The notes: generated by a model not told the origin, from the letters alone. Positions 54,201 to 63,690 are shown, counted from the first letter of the stretch. The stretch is DNA of 64,000 nt from Megalobrama amblycephala (GCF_018812025.1 NC_063044.1:74991741-75055740); one strand, 5' to 3'. Numbers and translations: made by a program.

Positions 54201-57200
54201 GCTTGGCTTGACTTGGTTTGGTCACGTCAATTTAAAAAAAAAAAAAAAAAAAAAAGCACTGCTTTATACTTGTGTCGGAAAACACCAGTGATTGACAGTA
54301 ACAAAGTATTTTTTACTTAAGTACATTTTTCAAGTATCTGTACTTTACTGGAGTATCTTTATTTTGAGCAACTTTTACTTCAGTACATTCCAAAGCATAA
54401 TATCGTACTTTTTACTCCACTACATTTTATAAAACATATTGTTACTCCTTATTTTAAAATGAAGTAATCGCCACATGCTCAGAGATGCAAAAGCGGTGTC
54501 CGATTCGTGCACGAACTGATTCTTTTCAATCATCTTGTTAAATCAGAAATCACATCAACAATTCATTCGCGAATTGGACTGATCGTATTGCAGCAGTTCT
54601 CGAGTCAACAACTAACCGATTCAATGATCCGTTCAGAGCGACTATTTACAAGAATGGATTTACAAGTATGACTGAAAATTAGCCAAGAACTAGGGATCCT
54701 CTGAGCCAAGCGCGACTGATGGTGAAAAGTAAGTCAGCCTACTAATGTTGAATTTTAGGATGAACTATTGTAACTGAAAATCATATTTATGTCAGTTGTT
54801 TTTGAACTAAATCTGCTGTAAAGGTCGATCTGTTTAAGCACGCTGAAATGCTTTAATGCGACACGTCCACACCAATGTGTCTACAGATCGTGATCTCAAT
54901 TCAATCAGAACAAATCACATTTTAAAACTAACTTGGCGTGTCAAATAACGGTTGTATCATTTACATAATTACGGCACTAGGAGGCGACAAGTGACTGTTA
55001 AAATGTATTTGATATTGAATGATTCATTCAAAAGATTTGTTCAAAAACATTGATTCATCCAGTAATGAAACAAGTGAAATAATTATGAGTGAGTCATTGA
55101 ATAATTCATTCAAACCCATTAATTAAATATTTTTAAATAGACTGCAGCAGTTAATATTTTGTCCTCTAGTAAATAATTATACACAATTTTGTTTTGTTGT
55201 CTATTCAGAATTATGGGAGAATCATGATTTCTATTCGAAAGAAACAAATAAAAATCTTGATTCTCATTTTATCCAGAATCATGCAACTCTAACACAGATT
55301 AAAATAACACATGCACGTTCATCTTCCCCGCTGCTGCAGCAATGTTTTTTAGCCTATATTGTTTGTCAACACAAATTACATATTATGTATCTGCATCCAC
55401 TAATCTTCCATCCATATTGACTGGCTATTTGACAATTCATAATCATTCATAATTATTTTGAGCAATAGGATTGTATAACATATATAATATAAAATTAAAT
55501 CATATAAGTGGCCTATATAAAATTACAAAATAAAAATTCATTAGTCAGTACTTTTTTACTTAAGTGCATTAAAAATCAAGTACTTTTGTACTTTCACTCA
55601 AGTAAAATTGAAAAGGAGCACTAAATACTTTCACTTGAGTCATATTTTATTATACGTATCTGTACTTTTACTCAGTTACTTGATTCGTGTGCTTCGTCCA
55701 CCACTGGAAAACACAAAACAGGACATGGACCACTTTTGGTGTTATATGAGAGGGGGATCCCCCAAATGTGGTGCCGGGTCTTATTTCAGAGGTTCCGGAT
55801 CCGGCTTGTTCTGGCACAAATTAAGGGCAAATTAAAGTCAAATCAAATCTGTTATTTGGCTTTCAGTCACATGCTTTTTAATAATATATGAAAACTGCAG
55901 TCCGTAACGTTTGGAGCTCTAGTGGTAAATAAACAAAATTGTAGGCGTCTTGGTACTGTGCAGGTACTGTACTCCGCAGCGGTGCCAACTCAAACCAGTC
56001 TAAAATAGTCCCAATATAAACATTATTATAGGTGTACCGTAGTGATTCAGGATAAGACAAAAACACGGTTTGGAAAATGGATTCATGATGTACTCACCGA
56101 TTTATATAAATTTAAATTTTAAATACAAAACAGTTACGGATTTAATAAGAAAACACAGATGTGGGGGGTAAGGGACCTGGATAATGGATAGGGGGCGCTG
56201 GCCCAAAAAAGGTTGAGAACCACTGCTGTAGAACAAGGATACATCCGCCCTTCGACTTCCCCTGCTGCTTCGAGTTTCTTCTTCGTGGCCAAGAAGGACG
56301 GAGGCTTGCGGCCTTGTATAGATTACCGGGCACTCAACAAAATCACTTGTGAAGTTCCGTTATCCCCTTCCTCTCGTCCCAGCTGCTCTGGAACATCTCC
56401 AAGGTGCCACTGTCTTCTTCAAGGTGGACCTCCGCAGCGCATACAACCTCATCCGGATACGTGAGGGGACAAGTGGAAGACTGCCTTCGTGACACCTACT
56501 GGCCACTACGAGTATCTCATTAAGCCCTATGGACTAGCCAACTCCCCCTCCGTATTCCAGGATTTCATCCATGAGGTACTCCAGGAGTTCCTACACAAGA
56601 CTGTCCTGGTCTACATCGACGACATCCTGATTTACTGTCACAGACACGGCAGGCTCCACCATCAACCAATCTCAATGCTCACTGTCATCGGAATACTGAT
56701 CACGCACACCTGCACGTCATTATCACACTCATTGCCAGTAGTATAAAGGACTCACTCTCAGTCTCACTCATTGTCCGGTCTCGTTAGCATCTTACCTGTA
56801 TGCTCTCCTCAAGGACCTTGTTGAGAAACCTACCTGTTGCTCCGTTTGTCTCCTGTCTTCTATGTTATACCTCGTTAGATGTGCGTGAAGTCCCTCAGCC
56901 TCGGGTTGTGTGGAATACTACCTCCGATCGTCACTTCTCCATCTGCAACAACAAAGGACAGTATTATCATTCCATTCATCTCTATTCAACTCAAGTATTG
57001 CTATATACTCACCTGCTTGCTGTTGTTTCACCTGGTTGTGAAAATAAACACCTTACTTTTATACACCCAGTGTCTCTGCCGTTCAGTGATTGTAACATAT
57101 GTGTTTAAAAGACATGTACAAACAATAAAACGTACATACAGTTTGGGGCGATAAACAGCAGCTTCTGCTTTTAAAGTAGCAACTGCTTCTTTCAGTAAAA

Positions 57201-58999
57201 GCCTTTGTGTAAATCCAGCATTGAGCTCTTGTAGATTCTGGAAGCTGTCTTCCGCACCGCATCCAGTGTAGAAAATATCACTGATTATAATGGGTTCTAT
57301 TATCTTTTGACGCGTCACGTTGCTCGCGTCCGGTGTACACAACTTTTCTGCGTCACATGGCCTCGCCAATTTTGTTGTGTGTTCCCGGGGGCGTGTTTTG
57401 CAGGGTTTATGATGTCACCAACCCGGGAAGAAGCTCGTTGTAGTCCAAACCGTTCATTTTTGTAGGCATTAAACTGCCATAACTTTAAAAGACAATATCT
57501 CCGTTTGCATTGAACTTTCAGCGCTGTAACTTTGCAGATACTGTTAATGCTCAAACAGCAACATTACACACTAACTAAAGTTAAAAAAGAGAGAAATCGC
57601 AACGAACCACCCCTTTACAGTTTTTGAAAGAAGTCCTTATGCTCATCAAGCCTGCATTTATTTCATAAAAAAATGCAGAAAAAAAACAGTAATGTGAAAT
57701 ATTCATACAATATAAAATAATGGTTTTCTATTTGAATATACTTTAAAATATAATTTATTTCTGTGATGCAAAGCTGAATTTTCATCATCCATCCATTACT
57801 CAAAAAAATCTCAGTGTGGAAGGAAGACCAAAACATAAAGAAAAATATGCGAAAGTATCTGGGTTAATGTAGACGTAGATCCTCTGGCATTCACACTGTC
57901 TCTTTTGTAATTCCCTCCACAAACATGTTCTGTGCCATTTTCCACTATTCTGATATTTTACTGTTAATTTATTAAAAGTAGAGAGTCTGTTTCATTACTC
58001 ATGTTGTTTGTTTGACAGATGCCTTCTCAAGATAAACCCCAAGGGATGGAAAGCTGAGACTGTTCTTCAAGAAAGCAGATGACGGTCAGTCCACAGCATG
58101 TGTGTCAAACTCCGCTCCTGGAGGGACACTGTCCTGCAAAGTGCTCCAGCCCGCTCCAGAACACCTGCCTGGAAGTCTCTAGCAATCCTGAAGACATTGA
58201 TTAGCTGGTTCAGGTGTGTTTCATTAGTTCCTGTCCTCAGAGTTTAGCTCCATCCCTGAGTTTGACACCCTTGTTCAAAAGGTTCTTTCACTCTGAACCA
58301 AATGGAGAATACATGGAGAACATTCTTCAGAAGAGAGTCCAATCTCCCTCCATTCACTTGCACAGAAATTTCCATCAGCGTCACGCAGACTTTGAGAACA
58401 CTCACTCTTTCCTGCTTTGTTTAATTGTTTGTTTCTAATGACTGCTTGTAATTCATCTGTCGACCAGTTTTGACCAACAATTCATCTGTTGACTGTTTTT
58501 AATCATTCCTAATCCTAAAAGTTTCTACAGTTTCAAGTGTTATATGAACTATGTTTCATCACGACAATAAATGGATGTTAAAAGCATGGAAACGCGTCAC
58601 GGATTCTGTCCTGCTGCTGAGCCCCTCAGCGCTATAGGTTGCTGCTATATTCAACCTTATTTATAGGTCATTTTATTGTTTTTACACAAGTAAATGTCCT
58701 TCATTAAACATTAAAAACATAAAGAAAATGCAGAAGATTTTATGTAAAATTACGGTTATAAACTGTATTTTATTACCAGAATATTACTGTATTTTTACGA
58801 GAGTATTTTTCTTTTCTGTTATTTTATGGCATATTTCTGGCACCCCAGCTGTCGGAAAATTACAGTTTTTTACAGGATTTTTTTACAGTGCAGACTAATT
58901 CCACTAAATGTCTTTAGAGAAAATCCAGATTTCTTTACCTGTGAGAAGTGAAGAGAGAATGATCAGTCCCAGCAGACACAGATCACACTGATCAGCCAT
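44434..58999 (-). CDS. Two-Ig-domain type I membrane receptor, unit 3 (intact exon set)
   Basis: The minus-strand exons are 58999-58939, 45708-45391, 45293-44955, 44876-44832, 44671-44591 and 44480-44434. All introns are phase 1 and GT/AG, and the 891 nt give 296 residues. D1 has [14 protein letters not shown] and [11 protein letters not shown]. In D1 the YxC box keeps D-x-G-x-Y-x-C. D2 opens [20 protein letters not shown] and keeps [15 protein letters not shown] and REWRCQLT. The stalk, the Glu-containing helix and a tail shortened by three residues follow. Intron 1 is 13.2 kb of nested mobile elements. The role is inferred to be cell-surface recognition in immune cells; no ligand or adaptor can be named. 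The leader link across the long intron is the least certain part. Confidence 0.72.
44591..44671 (-). CDS. Unit 3 transmembrane exon
   Basis: Same protein as in units 1 and 2, with Glu in the helix and a basic ARR end. 81 nt. Confidence 0.75.
44832..44876 (-). CDS. Unit 3 stalk exon
   Basis: Encodes [14 protein letters not shown], acceptor CTTCTGCAG, donor GTACGA. Confidence 0.65.
44955..45293 (-). CDS. Unit 3 Ig exon D2
   Basis: 339 nt, starting with a serine run (TCA/TCT codons) that includes Ser where unit 2 has Pro. An insertion relative to unit 2 reads [10 protein letters not shown]. Confidence 0.8.
45391..45708 (-). CDS. Unit 3 Ig exon D1 (V-like)
   Basis: 318 nt, acceptor TGTGTTTCAG, donor [32 protein letters not shown] and PGLYICKQF mark the V-like fold. 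Confidence 0.8.
45709..46138 (-). other. Intron 1 of unit 3, D1 side, entering nested elements
   Basis: 45709-46030 matches units 0 and 2. CACTGTAAAAAAAAAATCTG at 46033 is the left end of the CACTGTAAAA element. From about 46080 piggyBac-type sequence follows. Confidence 0.6.
46496..46774 (+). repeat. 5' LTR of pol-less element
   Basis: 279 bases with TATA-like CCCTATATAAATG (about 46624-46636) and AATAAA (about 46711-46716). Confidence 0.88.
46815..47837 (+). CDS. Gag-like protein with octapeptide repeats, of the pol-less LTR element
   Basis: ATG at 46815 is the first in frame after the LTR and opens 340 codons. Residues 25-95 ([40 protein letters not shown]) match the pattern of a retrotransposon gag capsid domain. 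A basic RKRRRRKK follows at about 147-154. The centre is a Pro/Ser/Ala-rich array of eight-residue units (PVAANEST and PVSPVSAE), encoded by 24-base repeats at about 47440-47680. The end reads into GC-rich sequence after T and G homopolymers and may be frameshifted. There is no zinc knuckle. The protein may package its own RNA while relying on another element for enzymes. Confidence 0.6.
   Translation: MGLFLVPAAPAPPQPLTPTSAANRLIGLFQIGSLERYVEEFVELAYLTNWSDARLIALFLDGLDENTIRFDEPDDYVSLNETINLILYLNGSKFLVEEVQEKCSSHPVLPETRVAWPVGQAPSSSAYPSSEPLICSTLDPHSSAGSRKRRRRKKAAPTLSKSAAPALSEPAASIPVGILIMYEGMDWTPLPVSPVPAVTEPSAPAASAEPSAPVAANESSPVAANESTPVAANESTPVAANEPVSPVSAEPVSPVSAEPVSPVSAEPVSPVSAAEPVSPVSAAEPVAPCSAAHKPTSAYAATLLWRYLGLLLLILNLPKHFFWGGPSTRGWGTCGGHTCG
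47440..47680 (+). repeat. 24-base coding minisatellite
   Basis: About four units of GTAGCTGCCAACGAGTCC.. followed by about six of GAGCCAGTATCTCCAGTCTC.., all in frame in the gag-like ORF. Confidence 0.85.
47850..47940 (+). repeat. Short tandem repeat in element 3' region
   Basis: CTGCACCTGACCCGCCATGG and close variants occur three to four times with a spacing of about 27 bases. Confidence 0.6.
48079..48360 (+). repeat. 3' LTR of pol-less element
   Basis: 282 bases, nearly identical to the 5' LTR. Confidence 0.88.
49015..49842 (+). mobile_element. piggyBac-type element, copy 3
   Basis: Matches 18615-19500 in reverse and ends CCCAGAGGGTTAA at 49842. Its left continuation before the hAT insertion is at about 46080-46138. 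Confidence 0.6.
49954..50297 (+). repeat. Chromovirus #2 5' LTR, left-truncated
   Basis: Starts at GTAGTATAAAGGACTC and ends TGTAACA. The first ~120 bases of the LTR are missing compared with 56636-57097. Confidence 0.75.
50326..51681 (+). pseudogene. Chromovirus #2 gag and protease, frameshifted
   Basis: MSNTDQFQ opens at 50330 but shifts early, and a deletion removes part of the N-terminus. The frame 50470-51243 then carries the capsid ([34 protein letters not shown]), the zinc knuckle [14 protein letters not shown] and the protease site [19 protein letters not shown] at 51241-51243 separates it from the continuing frame 51247-51681 with [10 protein letters not shown] and [11 protein letters not shown]. 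The protease motif DSG is intact here, unlike DPG in element #1. Confidence 0.8.
52080..52433 (-). repeat. Solo LTR, perfect GACAA target duplication
   Basis: On the minus strand it runs TGTCATGATCATGAG to CACCCGTGACA, with TATA-like CTATTTATACTC and AATAAA in GCCCAATAAAGG near the end. GACAA flanks both sides (52075-52079, 52434-52438). Confidence 0.85.
52440..54295. other. AT-rich interior of the hAT-like element, no gene
   Basis: Short frames only. A long A run lies at 54234-54255. 53740-53870 resembles 20163-20310. Confidence 0.5.
54296..55706. mobile_element. Nested hAT-like element with perfect 8-bp target duplication
   Basis: Left end CAGTGATTGACAGTAAC and right end CGTCCACCACTG are partly inverted, and both subterminal parts hold TACTTTTACT(C/T) words. 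GAAAACAC occurs at 54288-54295 and 55707-55714. 1.4 kb, no transposase frame. Confidence 0.85.
56226..56635 (+). pseudogene. Chromovirus #2 RT fragment
   Basis: [20 protein letters not shown] and [16 protein letters not shown] begin the RT. After a frameshift near 56350, [34 protein letters not shown] includes an intact YIDD box, directly followed by the 3' LTR. Confidence 0.8.
56636..57097 (+). repeat. Chromovirus #2 3' LTR
   Basis: 462 bases, TGTCACAGACACGGCAGG to TGTAACA. Confidence 0.85.
57098..57937. other. Repeat-derived sequence, no gene
   Basis: 57600-57790 is a dispersed cyprinid repeat (GGTTTTCTATTTGAATATAC, also at about 19370). 57100-57600 has GC-richer text with a 113-codon minus frame of no recognised family. 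Confidence 0.4.
57938..58891. mobile_element. Right part of the CACTGTAAAA element in unit 3 intron 1
   Basis: 57938-58730 duplicates 34486-35280. 58740-58891 ends TACAGGATTTTTTTACAGTG, inverted to CACTGTAAAAAA at 46033. The intron resumes with GCAGACTAATTCCAC as in unit 0. Confidence 0.65.
58939..58999 (-). CDS. Signal-peptide exon of receptor unit 3
   Basis: 61 nt, ATG at 58999, donor GTAAAG. Same protein as unit 0. 13.2 kb from the unit 3 D1 exon. Confidence 0.72.
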
Positions 59000-59026
59000 T
59001 TTCTGTTTCTGTCAGTCTTTCTCTTC

Positions 59027-59090
59027 ATTATATAGTTACAGTTCCTCCTTTAATCATCATCAGCTCCTCCTGTGGTTGAGAACTTCCTCT
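59027..59090 (-). promoter_or_regulatory. Putative core promoter of receptor unit 3
   Basis: TATA-like 59027-59035, a RUNX-type AACCACA (RC of 59071-59077) and an ETS-type AGAGGAAGTT (RC of 59081-59090). The RUNX/ETS pair is also upstream of mini-ORFs B1 and B2. Inferred only. Confidence 0.3.
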
Positions 59091-59485
59091 GATCTGAACT
59101 GTGTGTTTAAATTCTGCTAGAGTTGATATAGTGACACTTTTCCACAGTGAAGTGTTGCATCTTTTGAGTGAAACATGTTGTTCAGTGTGATAAAGTGCAT
59201 ATTGTAAACCACACTGACTCGACACACATCTGATCTGAACACAGTTTATAGGATATTCTTTTGCACACAAACTTGTGCATTACTGTTAGTTTCACTACTT
59301 TCTTTCATCATGCTATTAAAATCTAGAAACAAAATCATTAAGTTATTAGTGATAAAATTGGTTTGTTACCTTTGTAAGGTAATTATCATCATCAGCTCCA
59401 GTTTGGTCAAACACAAAGTATTCGCACACACTACATGAGCGTCTGTAAAGAAGGGAGTGTGTTAAAGTCATTAGTTTATCAAATA

Positions 59486-60802
59486 AGAAAAAAGTCACTA
59501 CTATCTCTTGCTTTGGCTACCGTTTATAGACTGTGGTGAGGGGGGTGTGGTTCAGCGAGGTCTGCAGCGGGAGAGAGAGTCGGGAGACGCACGGTGAGTG
59601 AGTTGGTTAAACGGAAATAACGAACACCTGTCTCTTGTTTCAGTAATTGGCGTGGAGAGAGTAAAAAAACCAGGAGAAACAGGAGTGTGCGAGAGAGAGA
59701 AGGACTACTGACTGCTGGACAATACTGAGCCCTGAAGTCTCTGCTGGAGTGAAAGTTATTTTGTGACTGCGTTTATGTTTTGTGCCTGTCTGCACAAAGT
59801 TCTGTTTTGAGAGTGAATTTATTCTAATAAAAGCCACCGTCAGCACTCAAGCCGACCCTGTCCTTTTCCTTCCCTCACAAGAACCTTGTTACATAGACCT
59901 CCAGGGCCTTATGCTGATTTCCTAAAAGAGTTTGCAGACTTTCTCTCAGACCTACTGGTCAACGTCGATAAAGCGCTGATTGTTGGAGATTTTAACATTC
60001 ATGTTGACAATACAAATGATACATTAGGGGCTGCGTTTACAGATTTACTAAACTCCTTTTGGGTAAAACAATTCTCCCGACAACTATAGATAAATTCACA
60101 AATAACCTGCCTGATCTGTCTCAGCTGCTCATCATACCTAAACACACAAATGTTCTCAAGAAAATGACTAGCAGCATGTGCACCATTTTCACTAGTACAT
60201 TAGATACTGTTGCACCGATGAGATTTAAAAAGGTTAGAGAGAAAAACACTGTACCATGGTACAACAGTATTACTCACGCTATCAAAAGAGAAACTCGTAA
60301 TCTAGAACGCAAATGGAGACAAACTCGTTTAGAGGTCTTCAGAATGGCGTGGAAAGACAGCTCGTCCCGTTATAGAAAGACTCTAAAAGCAGCCAGAGCC
60401 GAGCATCTCCGCAAACTTATAGAAAATAACCAAAACAATCCACGGTTCTTGTTTAGTACAGTGGCTAGATTAACAAATAAACAGACATCACCAGAACAAA
60501 ACATTTCATTACAGTTTAGTAGTGATGACTTTATGAATTTCTTTACTGAGAAAATCGAAAGCATCAGAAATACAATTGTAAATGTACAACCTTTAACAGA
60601 TTTTTATGATTCAGCCTCAATTATCGCCCCTCAAGAACAGTTGCAGTGCTTTACAACTATAGGACAGGAAGAGCTAAATAAACCAACAACATGTTTACTA
60701 GATCCAATACCCACTAAACTACTGAAAGAACTGTTACCTGTAGCAGAAGAGCCTCTTCTCAATATTATCAACTCGTCTTTATCTCTAGGTCACGTCCCAT
60801 GA
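59486..60802 (+). pseudogene. L2 LINE ORF2 endonuclease and linker region
   Basis: LALATVYR (59495-59531) and PPGPYADFLKEFADFLSDLL with VGDFNIHVDN (endonuclease DxN block) are joined once the LTR is removed. A deletion near 60058 fuses DLLNSF to GKTILPTTIDKF. The long frame 60059-60802 (247 residues) has PWYNSITHAIKRETRNLERK, FRMAWKDSSSRYRKTLKAAR and NNPRFLFSTVARLTNK, and stops at the start of RT (LLDPIPTKLLKELLP). Then only the 3' tail remains. Confidence 0.8.
59532..59893 (+). repeat. Solo LTR in the L2 endonuclease, perfect TAGAC target duplication
   Basis: TGTGGTGAGGGGGGTG to CCTTGTTACA, 362 bases, with AATAAA in TCTAATAAAAGCC. TAGAC at 59527-59531 and 59894-59898. The coding frame of the host LINE is restored without it. 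Confidence 0.88.
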
Positions 60803-60950
60803 CCGTAGCAGTTATTATTAAATTATTACATTATTAGCTAACTGCATTCTCTAAATTGTAATGTTGACATGCATTCTCTGTAAAGCTGCTTTGAAATGAT
60901 ATGTATCGTAAAAAGTGCAATACAAATAAATGTGAATTGAATGTTAACAC

Positions 60951-61475
60951 ACTGCTTTCAAAACTGCTTTTCAAAACTGATTTTCATCACTGTAATAAAG
61001 CATTTCCATGATGTGATGCACTTTTAACCCACCTAGACATCTTTCTCTTAAAAACACAGCATGCAGGTTAAAACCACAGGCAGATAAACGGTTTTCTGAA
61101 GACAAAAAAGCTCTATTAAAGGCCCACTGAAGTGTCTTTGAACGCGCAGCATTATTCAGTGTGTTGACATAATTTCCACAGAAACAGGAAGACAGGGCGG
61201 GACATATCGAACAGCTCCTCCCCCTTTTTTAAATAGCCAATAGCGTTTTGTTTATATCACAGCTTGGTAAAGCTTTAGTTTCCTTCTAATCTCTAACCGA
61301 TGCTCCTCATAATCTCCTCCATTTCGCTTTAAAATACAGCATTCTGTGCAGAATTCAGATGGGTTTTCTGGTCTGAAACACAATCATATGATCCGCTCTG
61401 GGCCGGAGCAGACTGTGTGCGCTAATGTGAAACAAGACTTCCACCTCAATGGAAAGCATAATTACACGGTCTGAA
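60951..61475. other. Intergenic, no gene seen
   Basis: Contains CTGTAATAAAGCATTTCC and other repeat-like text; no supported frame. Confidence 0.35.
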
Positions 61476-61900
61476 TTATTCCCCATCCCTTATATAGTGC
61501 ACTATGTGCCACTGACCATGTAGAAACTGTGTGTTTGTCCTTCCGTTAAGAAGATGACAAACTTCATCCAATCGTCTAGGGATGGGAAACATGGGTTCGT
61601 AGGTGGCTGGTAAGGCCAATTTGAGCCCGAAAGTGTAAATGAGGCAATGAGGGCAGATCAGGTGAGCTGGAGTGCTCTCTGCCATTTGACTATTGCATGC
61701 TTGGGCTTTGCATGCAGCCCTTTTTTCTTTGCTGTCTCGGTGCGCAGCTGTCCAGGTTTCAGAGATGTGAAGAAGTGCAAACAGGACTACGGCTCTATAG
61801 ACCTTCAGCTTAGTGGTCAGGCTGATCCCTTTTCATTCCCACACTGATGGACGAAGTGCTGGCCTTGGCTACTCTATCGACTGTTTCGTCATCGATATGC
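61476..61900 (-). pseudogene. Degraded LINE RT end with C2H2-like motif
   Basis: On the minus strand TKLKVYRAVVLFALLHISET is followed by TAAHRDSKEKRAACKAQACN, SQMAESTPAHLICPHC and FGLKLALPATYEP. The LKVYRAVVL..ALL..SETW pattern is the end of a non-LTR RT, and a C2H2-type finger at the C-terminus is known in such fish elements. The finger histidines are lost. Stops lie upstream in all frames. Confidence 0.6.
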
Positions 61901-62750
61901 ACGTTACATGAAAGGGTGCTCTCTAGGTGCAAGGGTGATGAAGATGACTTGCGCATGAATTGGATTAAAGTGAGGGAGAGGTGCACAGCGTCAGCCTCAC
62001 TCTCTCTTCCCGTGTCCGCCTGAGTCCAGTGGCAAGACTGATGTCAAGATGACAGGTGGAGGAACAGGGTGCAGTGGATGACCATCAGCATTTCTACGTA
62101 TCTGCTGAGCTCTTTGTAGCCCTCCACAGTGCATTGCTGGATCTGTATTCATGCCCATTGAAACCAATCAAGTGGTGACTTTCACGCAGTCTGCCAGATC
62201 CAGATCCAGATCCAGATCCAGTCTTCACATGCTTGGGTCTCAACTCACCATGTCGCATGCTAACAGCTTCGAAGAGCCACTGGTGAGATTCACATGTGAC
62301 AGATTGTACTGGATTACATGGTTACCAGCAGCAGGGAGACCCTGACCTGACATGTAGAAACTAGTGAATGTGTGAACAAATGACTGATTTCAGCGCAGCT
62401 TCAGTATCTATTTATAATGTAGTGGGCGGGACTCTTAGATTCTAGAGAGATTCGTCCACACTGAGTGGATGAAGCTCTTTAACCAATCAAACGGCTTATA
62501 AAAACGCTGCAAAATAACTCTCAAAAGTTATCAAAGATGCAACAGTGTGTTCGTATTCAATGCAGAGGACCAAATGCGAATGGCTGTGCATTTATTTGTG
62601 TATTAAATTATAGCAAATCCCATGTGTATATTGTGTTGCATGTAACAGTAATTTGCAGCGTTCATTTGTTGGAAGCTTTGATGCTTTTAATGAGAATGAA
62701 ATAAATCTGTCTGAATCAGAAGCCGTTGCTGTGCTGTCAGTCTCCCTCAT
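61901..62750. other. Unassigned sequence with a hexamer repeat
   Basis: AGATCC hexamers repeat at 62192-62221. No supported gene. Confidence 0.4.
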
Positions 62751-62751
62751 C

Positions 62752-62868
62752 CCCCTCCACTCCACAGCTTAACCACGCCCACTCCCCCCTCCACCCATAG
62801 TTTAACCACGCCCACTTCCCCCATCCGCTCCACCGCTTAACCACGCCCCCTCCCCACCCTCCACAGCC
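62752..62868. repeat. GC-rich tandem repeat, about three units
   Basis: CCACAGCTTAACCACGCCC.., CCATAGTTTAACCACGCCC.. and CCACCGCTTAACCACGCCC.. recur at a spacing of 36-39 bases. Confidence 0.75.
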
Positions 62869-62870
62869 AC

Positions 62871-63690
62871 ATTTCTGAACTAACCAGAATAAAGTTATGT
62901 GAATTATTATGAACATGAATGAATCATTTCATTATTAGTTTATCTTTGCTGCTGTTCATCCTCACATTACAAGCTCATGAATCAAGATATTTGTGACAAA
63001 CATCTCAGGAAAGGAGACATATTAAACAATTACAGAGGTTTAATTAAGAAAATGAGTAGAAATCATTCAAAATGAACAAAGATGCTAAAAACAGGAATGA
63101 AAAGACAAGATATGAGAATCAGCAAATCATCTTCATCACACAGAACAGAGACACAGTTCTGCACTTCACAAGTTCAAAGTACAGTCTGACAAAGATGGAC
63201 AAGTGAGGTATCAGTTCCTCTTTTCGTGGAAATCAGATAGATCTGTGAAGACAAAGAGCTATAATAATATTTGTACTTTAACACTCTAGCATTTACATAT
63301 GCCAAAAGAAGCTTCCAGAAAGTGTGTATGTGCACAGCAGCTTTTTACAAAAACAAGTCAGAAACGAAGCCCTTAAAAGGCCTTTTCGTAGGAAAAACAG
63401 TGTACATTTGCCATAAAAACATAAAACAATAAATGATTATAATATATTTGTTTAAATGATTGATTATATCTTATATTGTTTTCAATCTGGATCCATCACT
63501 GCTATTGTCCAAACATAAATCTATTTGATGCTTTATTCATTCATAGATATTCATGTTAATGAGGTTCAGCACACTTGCATTTCTAAGTTTGCATAAACAT
63601 TGAAATGTGGAATATCTGTGTATTGAGGACATCTAAAACATACAACGATTCATGAATGAAAACATTCAAATGCACAAATATTGATGACCT
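62871..63690 (-). repeat. 3' flank repeat of receptor unit 4
   Basis: Matches 8870-9690 over its length. Together with 59451-59482 it marks a further unit whose exons would lie to the right of the window. Confidence 0.7.

Larger units (their letters stand above)
51751..56225. mobile_element. hAT-like element (4.5 kb) inserted in chromovirus #2
   Basis: Left end TAGTGTTTCTCAACGGGGG and right end GGTTGAGAACCACTG are inverted. Flanks CTCTAGAA (51743-51750) and CTGTAGAA (56226-56233) fit an 8-bp duplication with one mismatch, and removing the element rejoins the RT frame. The interior is AT-rich with no transposase frame, and holds a solo LTR and another hAT-like element. Confidence 0.8.
49954..57097 (+). 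mobile_element. Ty3/Gypsy chromovirus #2, split by a hAT-like element
   Basis: A truncated 5' LTR (49954-50297), gag (50326-51243), protease (51120-51681) and the start of RT are interrupted at 51750. RT resumes at 56226 and stops at its catalytic box, where the 3' LTR (56636-57097) is directly attached. RNase H, integrase and chromodomain are deleted. Related to element #1, with better preserved gag and protease. Confidence 0.8.
59483..60950 (+). mobile_element. L2-type LINE fragment, internally deleted, carrying a solo LTR
   Basis: Endonuclease part, linker and 3' tail are present, but the RT is missing. The tail reads CTCTGTAAAGCTGCTTTGAA and AAGTGCAATACAAATAAATG. It interrupts the 3' flank of unit 4, which resumes at about 62871. 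Confidence 0.8.

Noticed and set aside
57028..57369. 113-codon minus-strand frame
   Set aside because: It partly overlaps the chromovirus #2 LTR and has no recognised domain. Kept only as an unassigned region.
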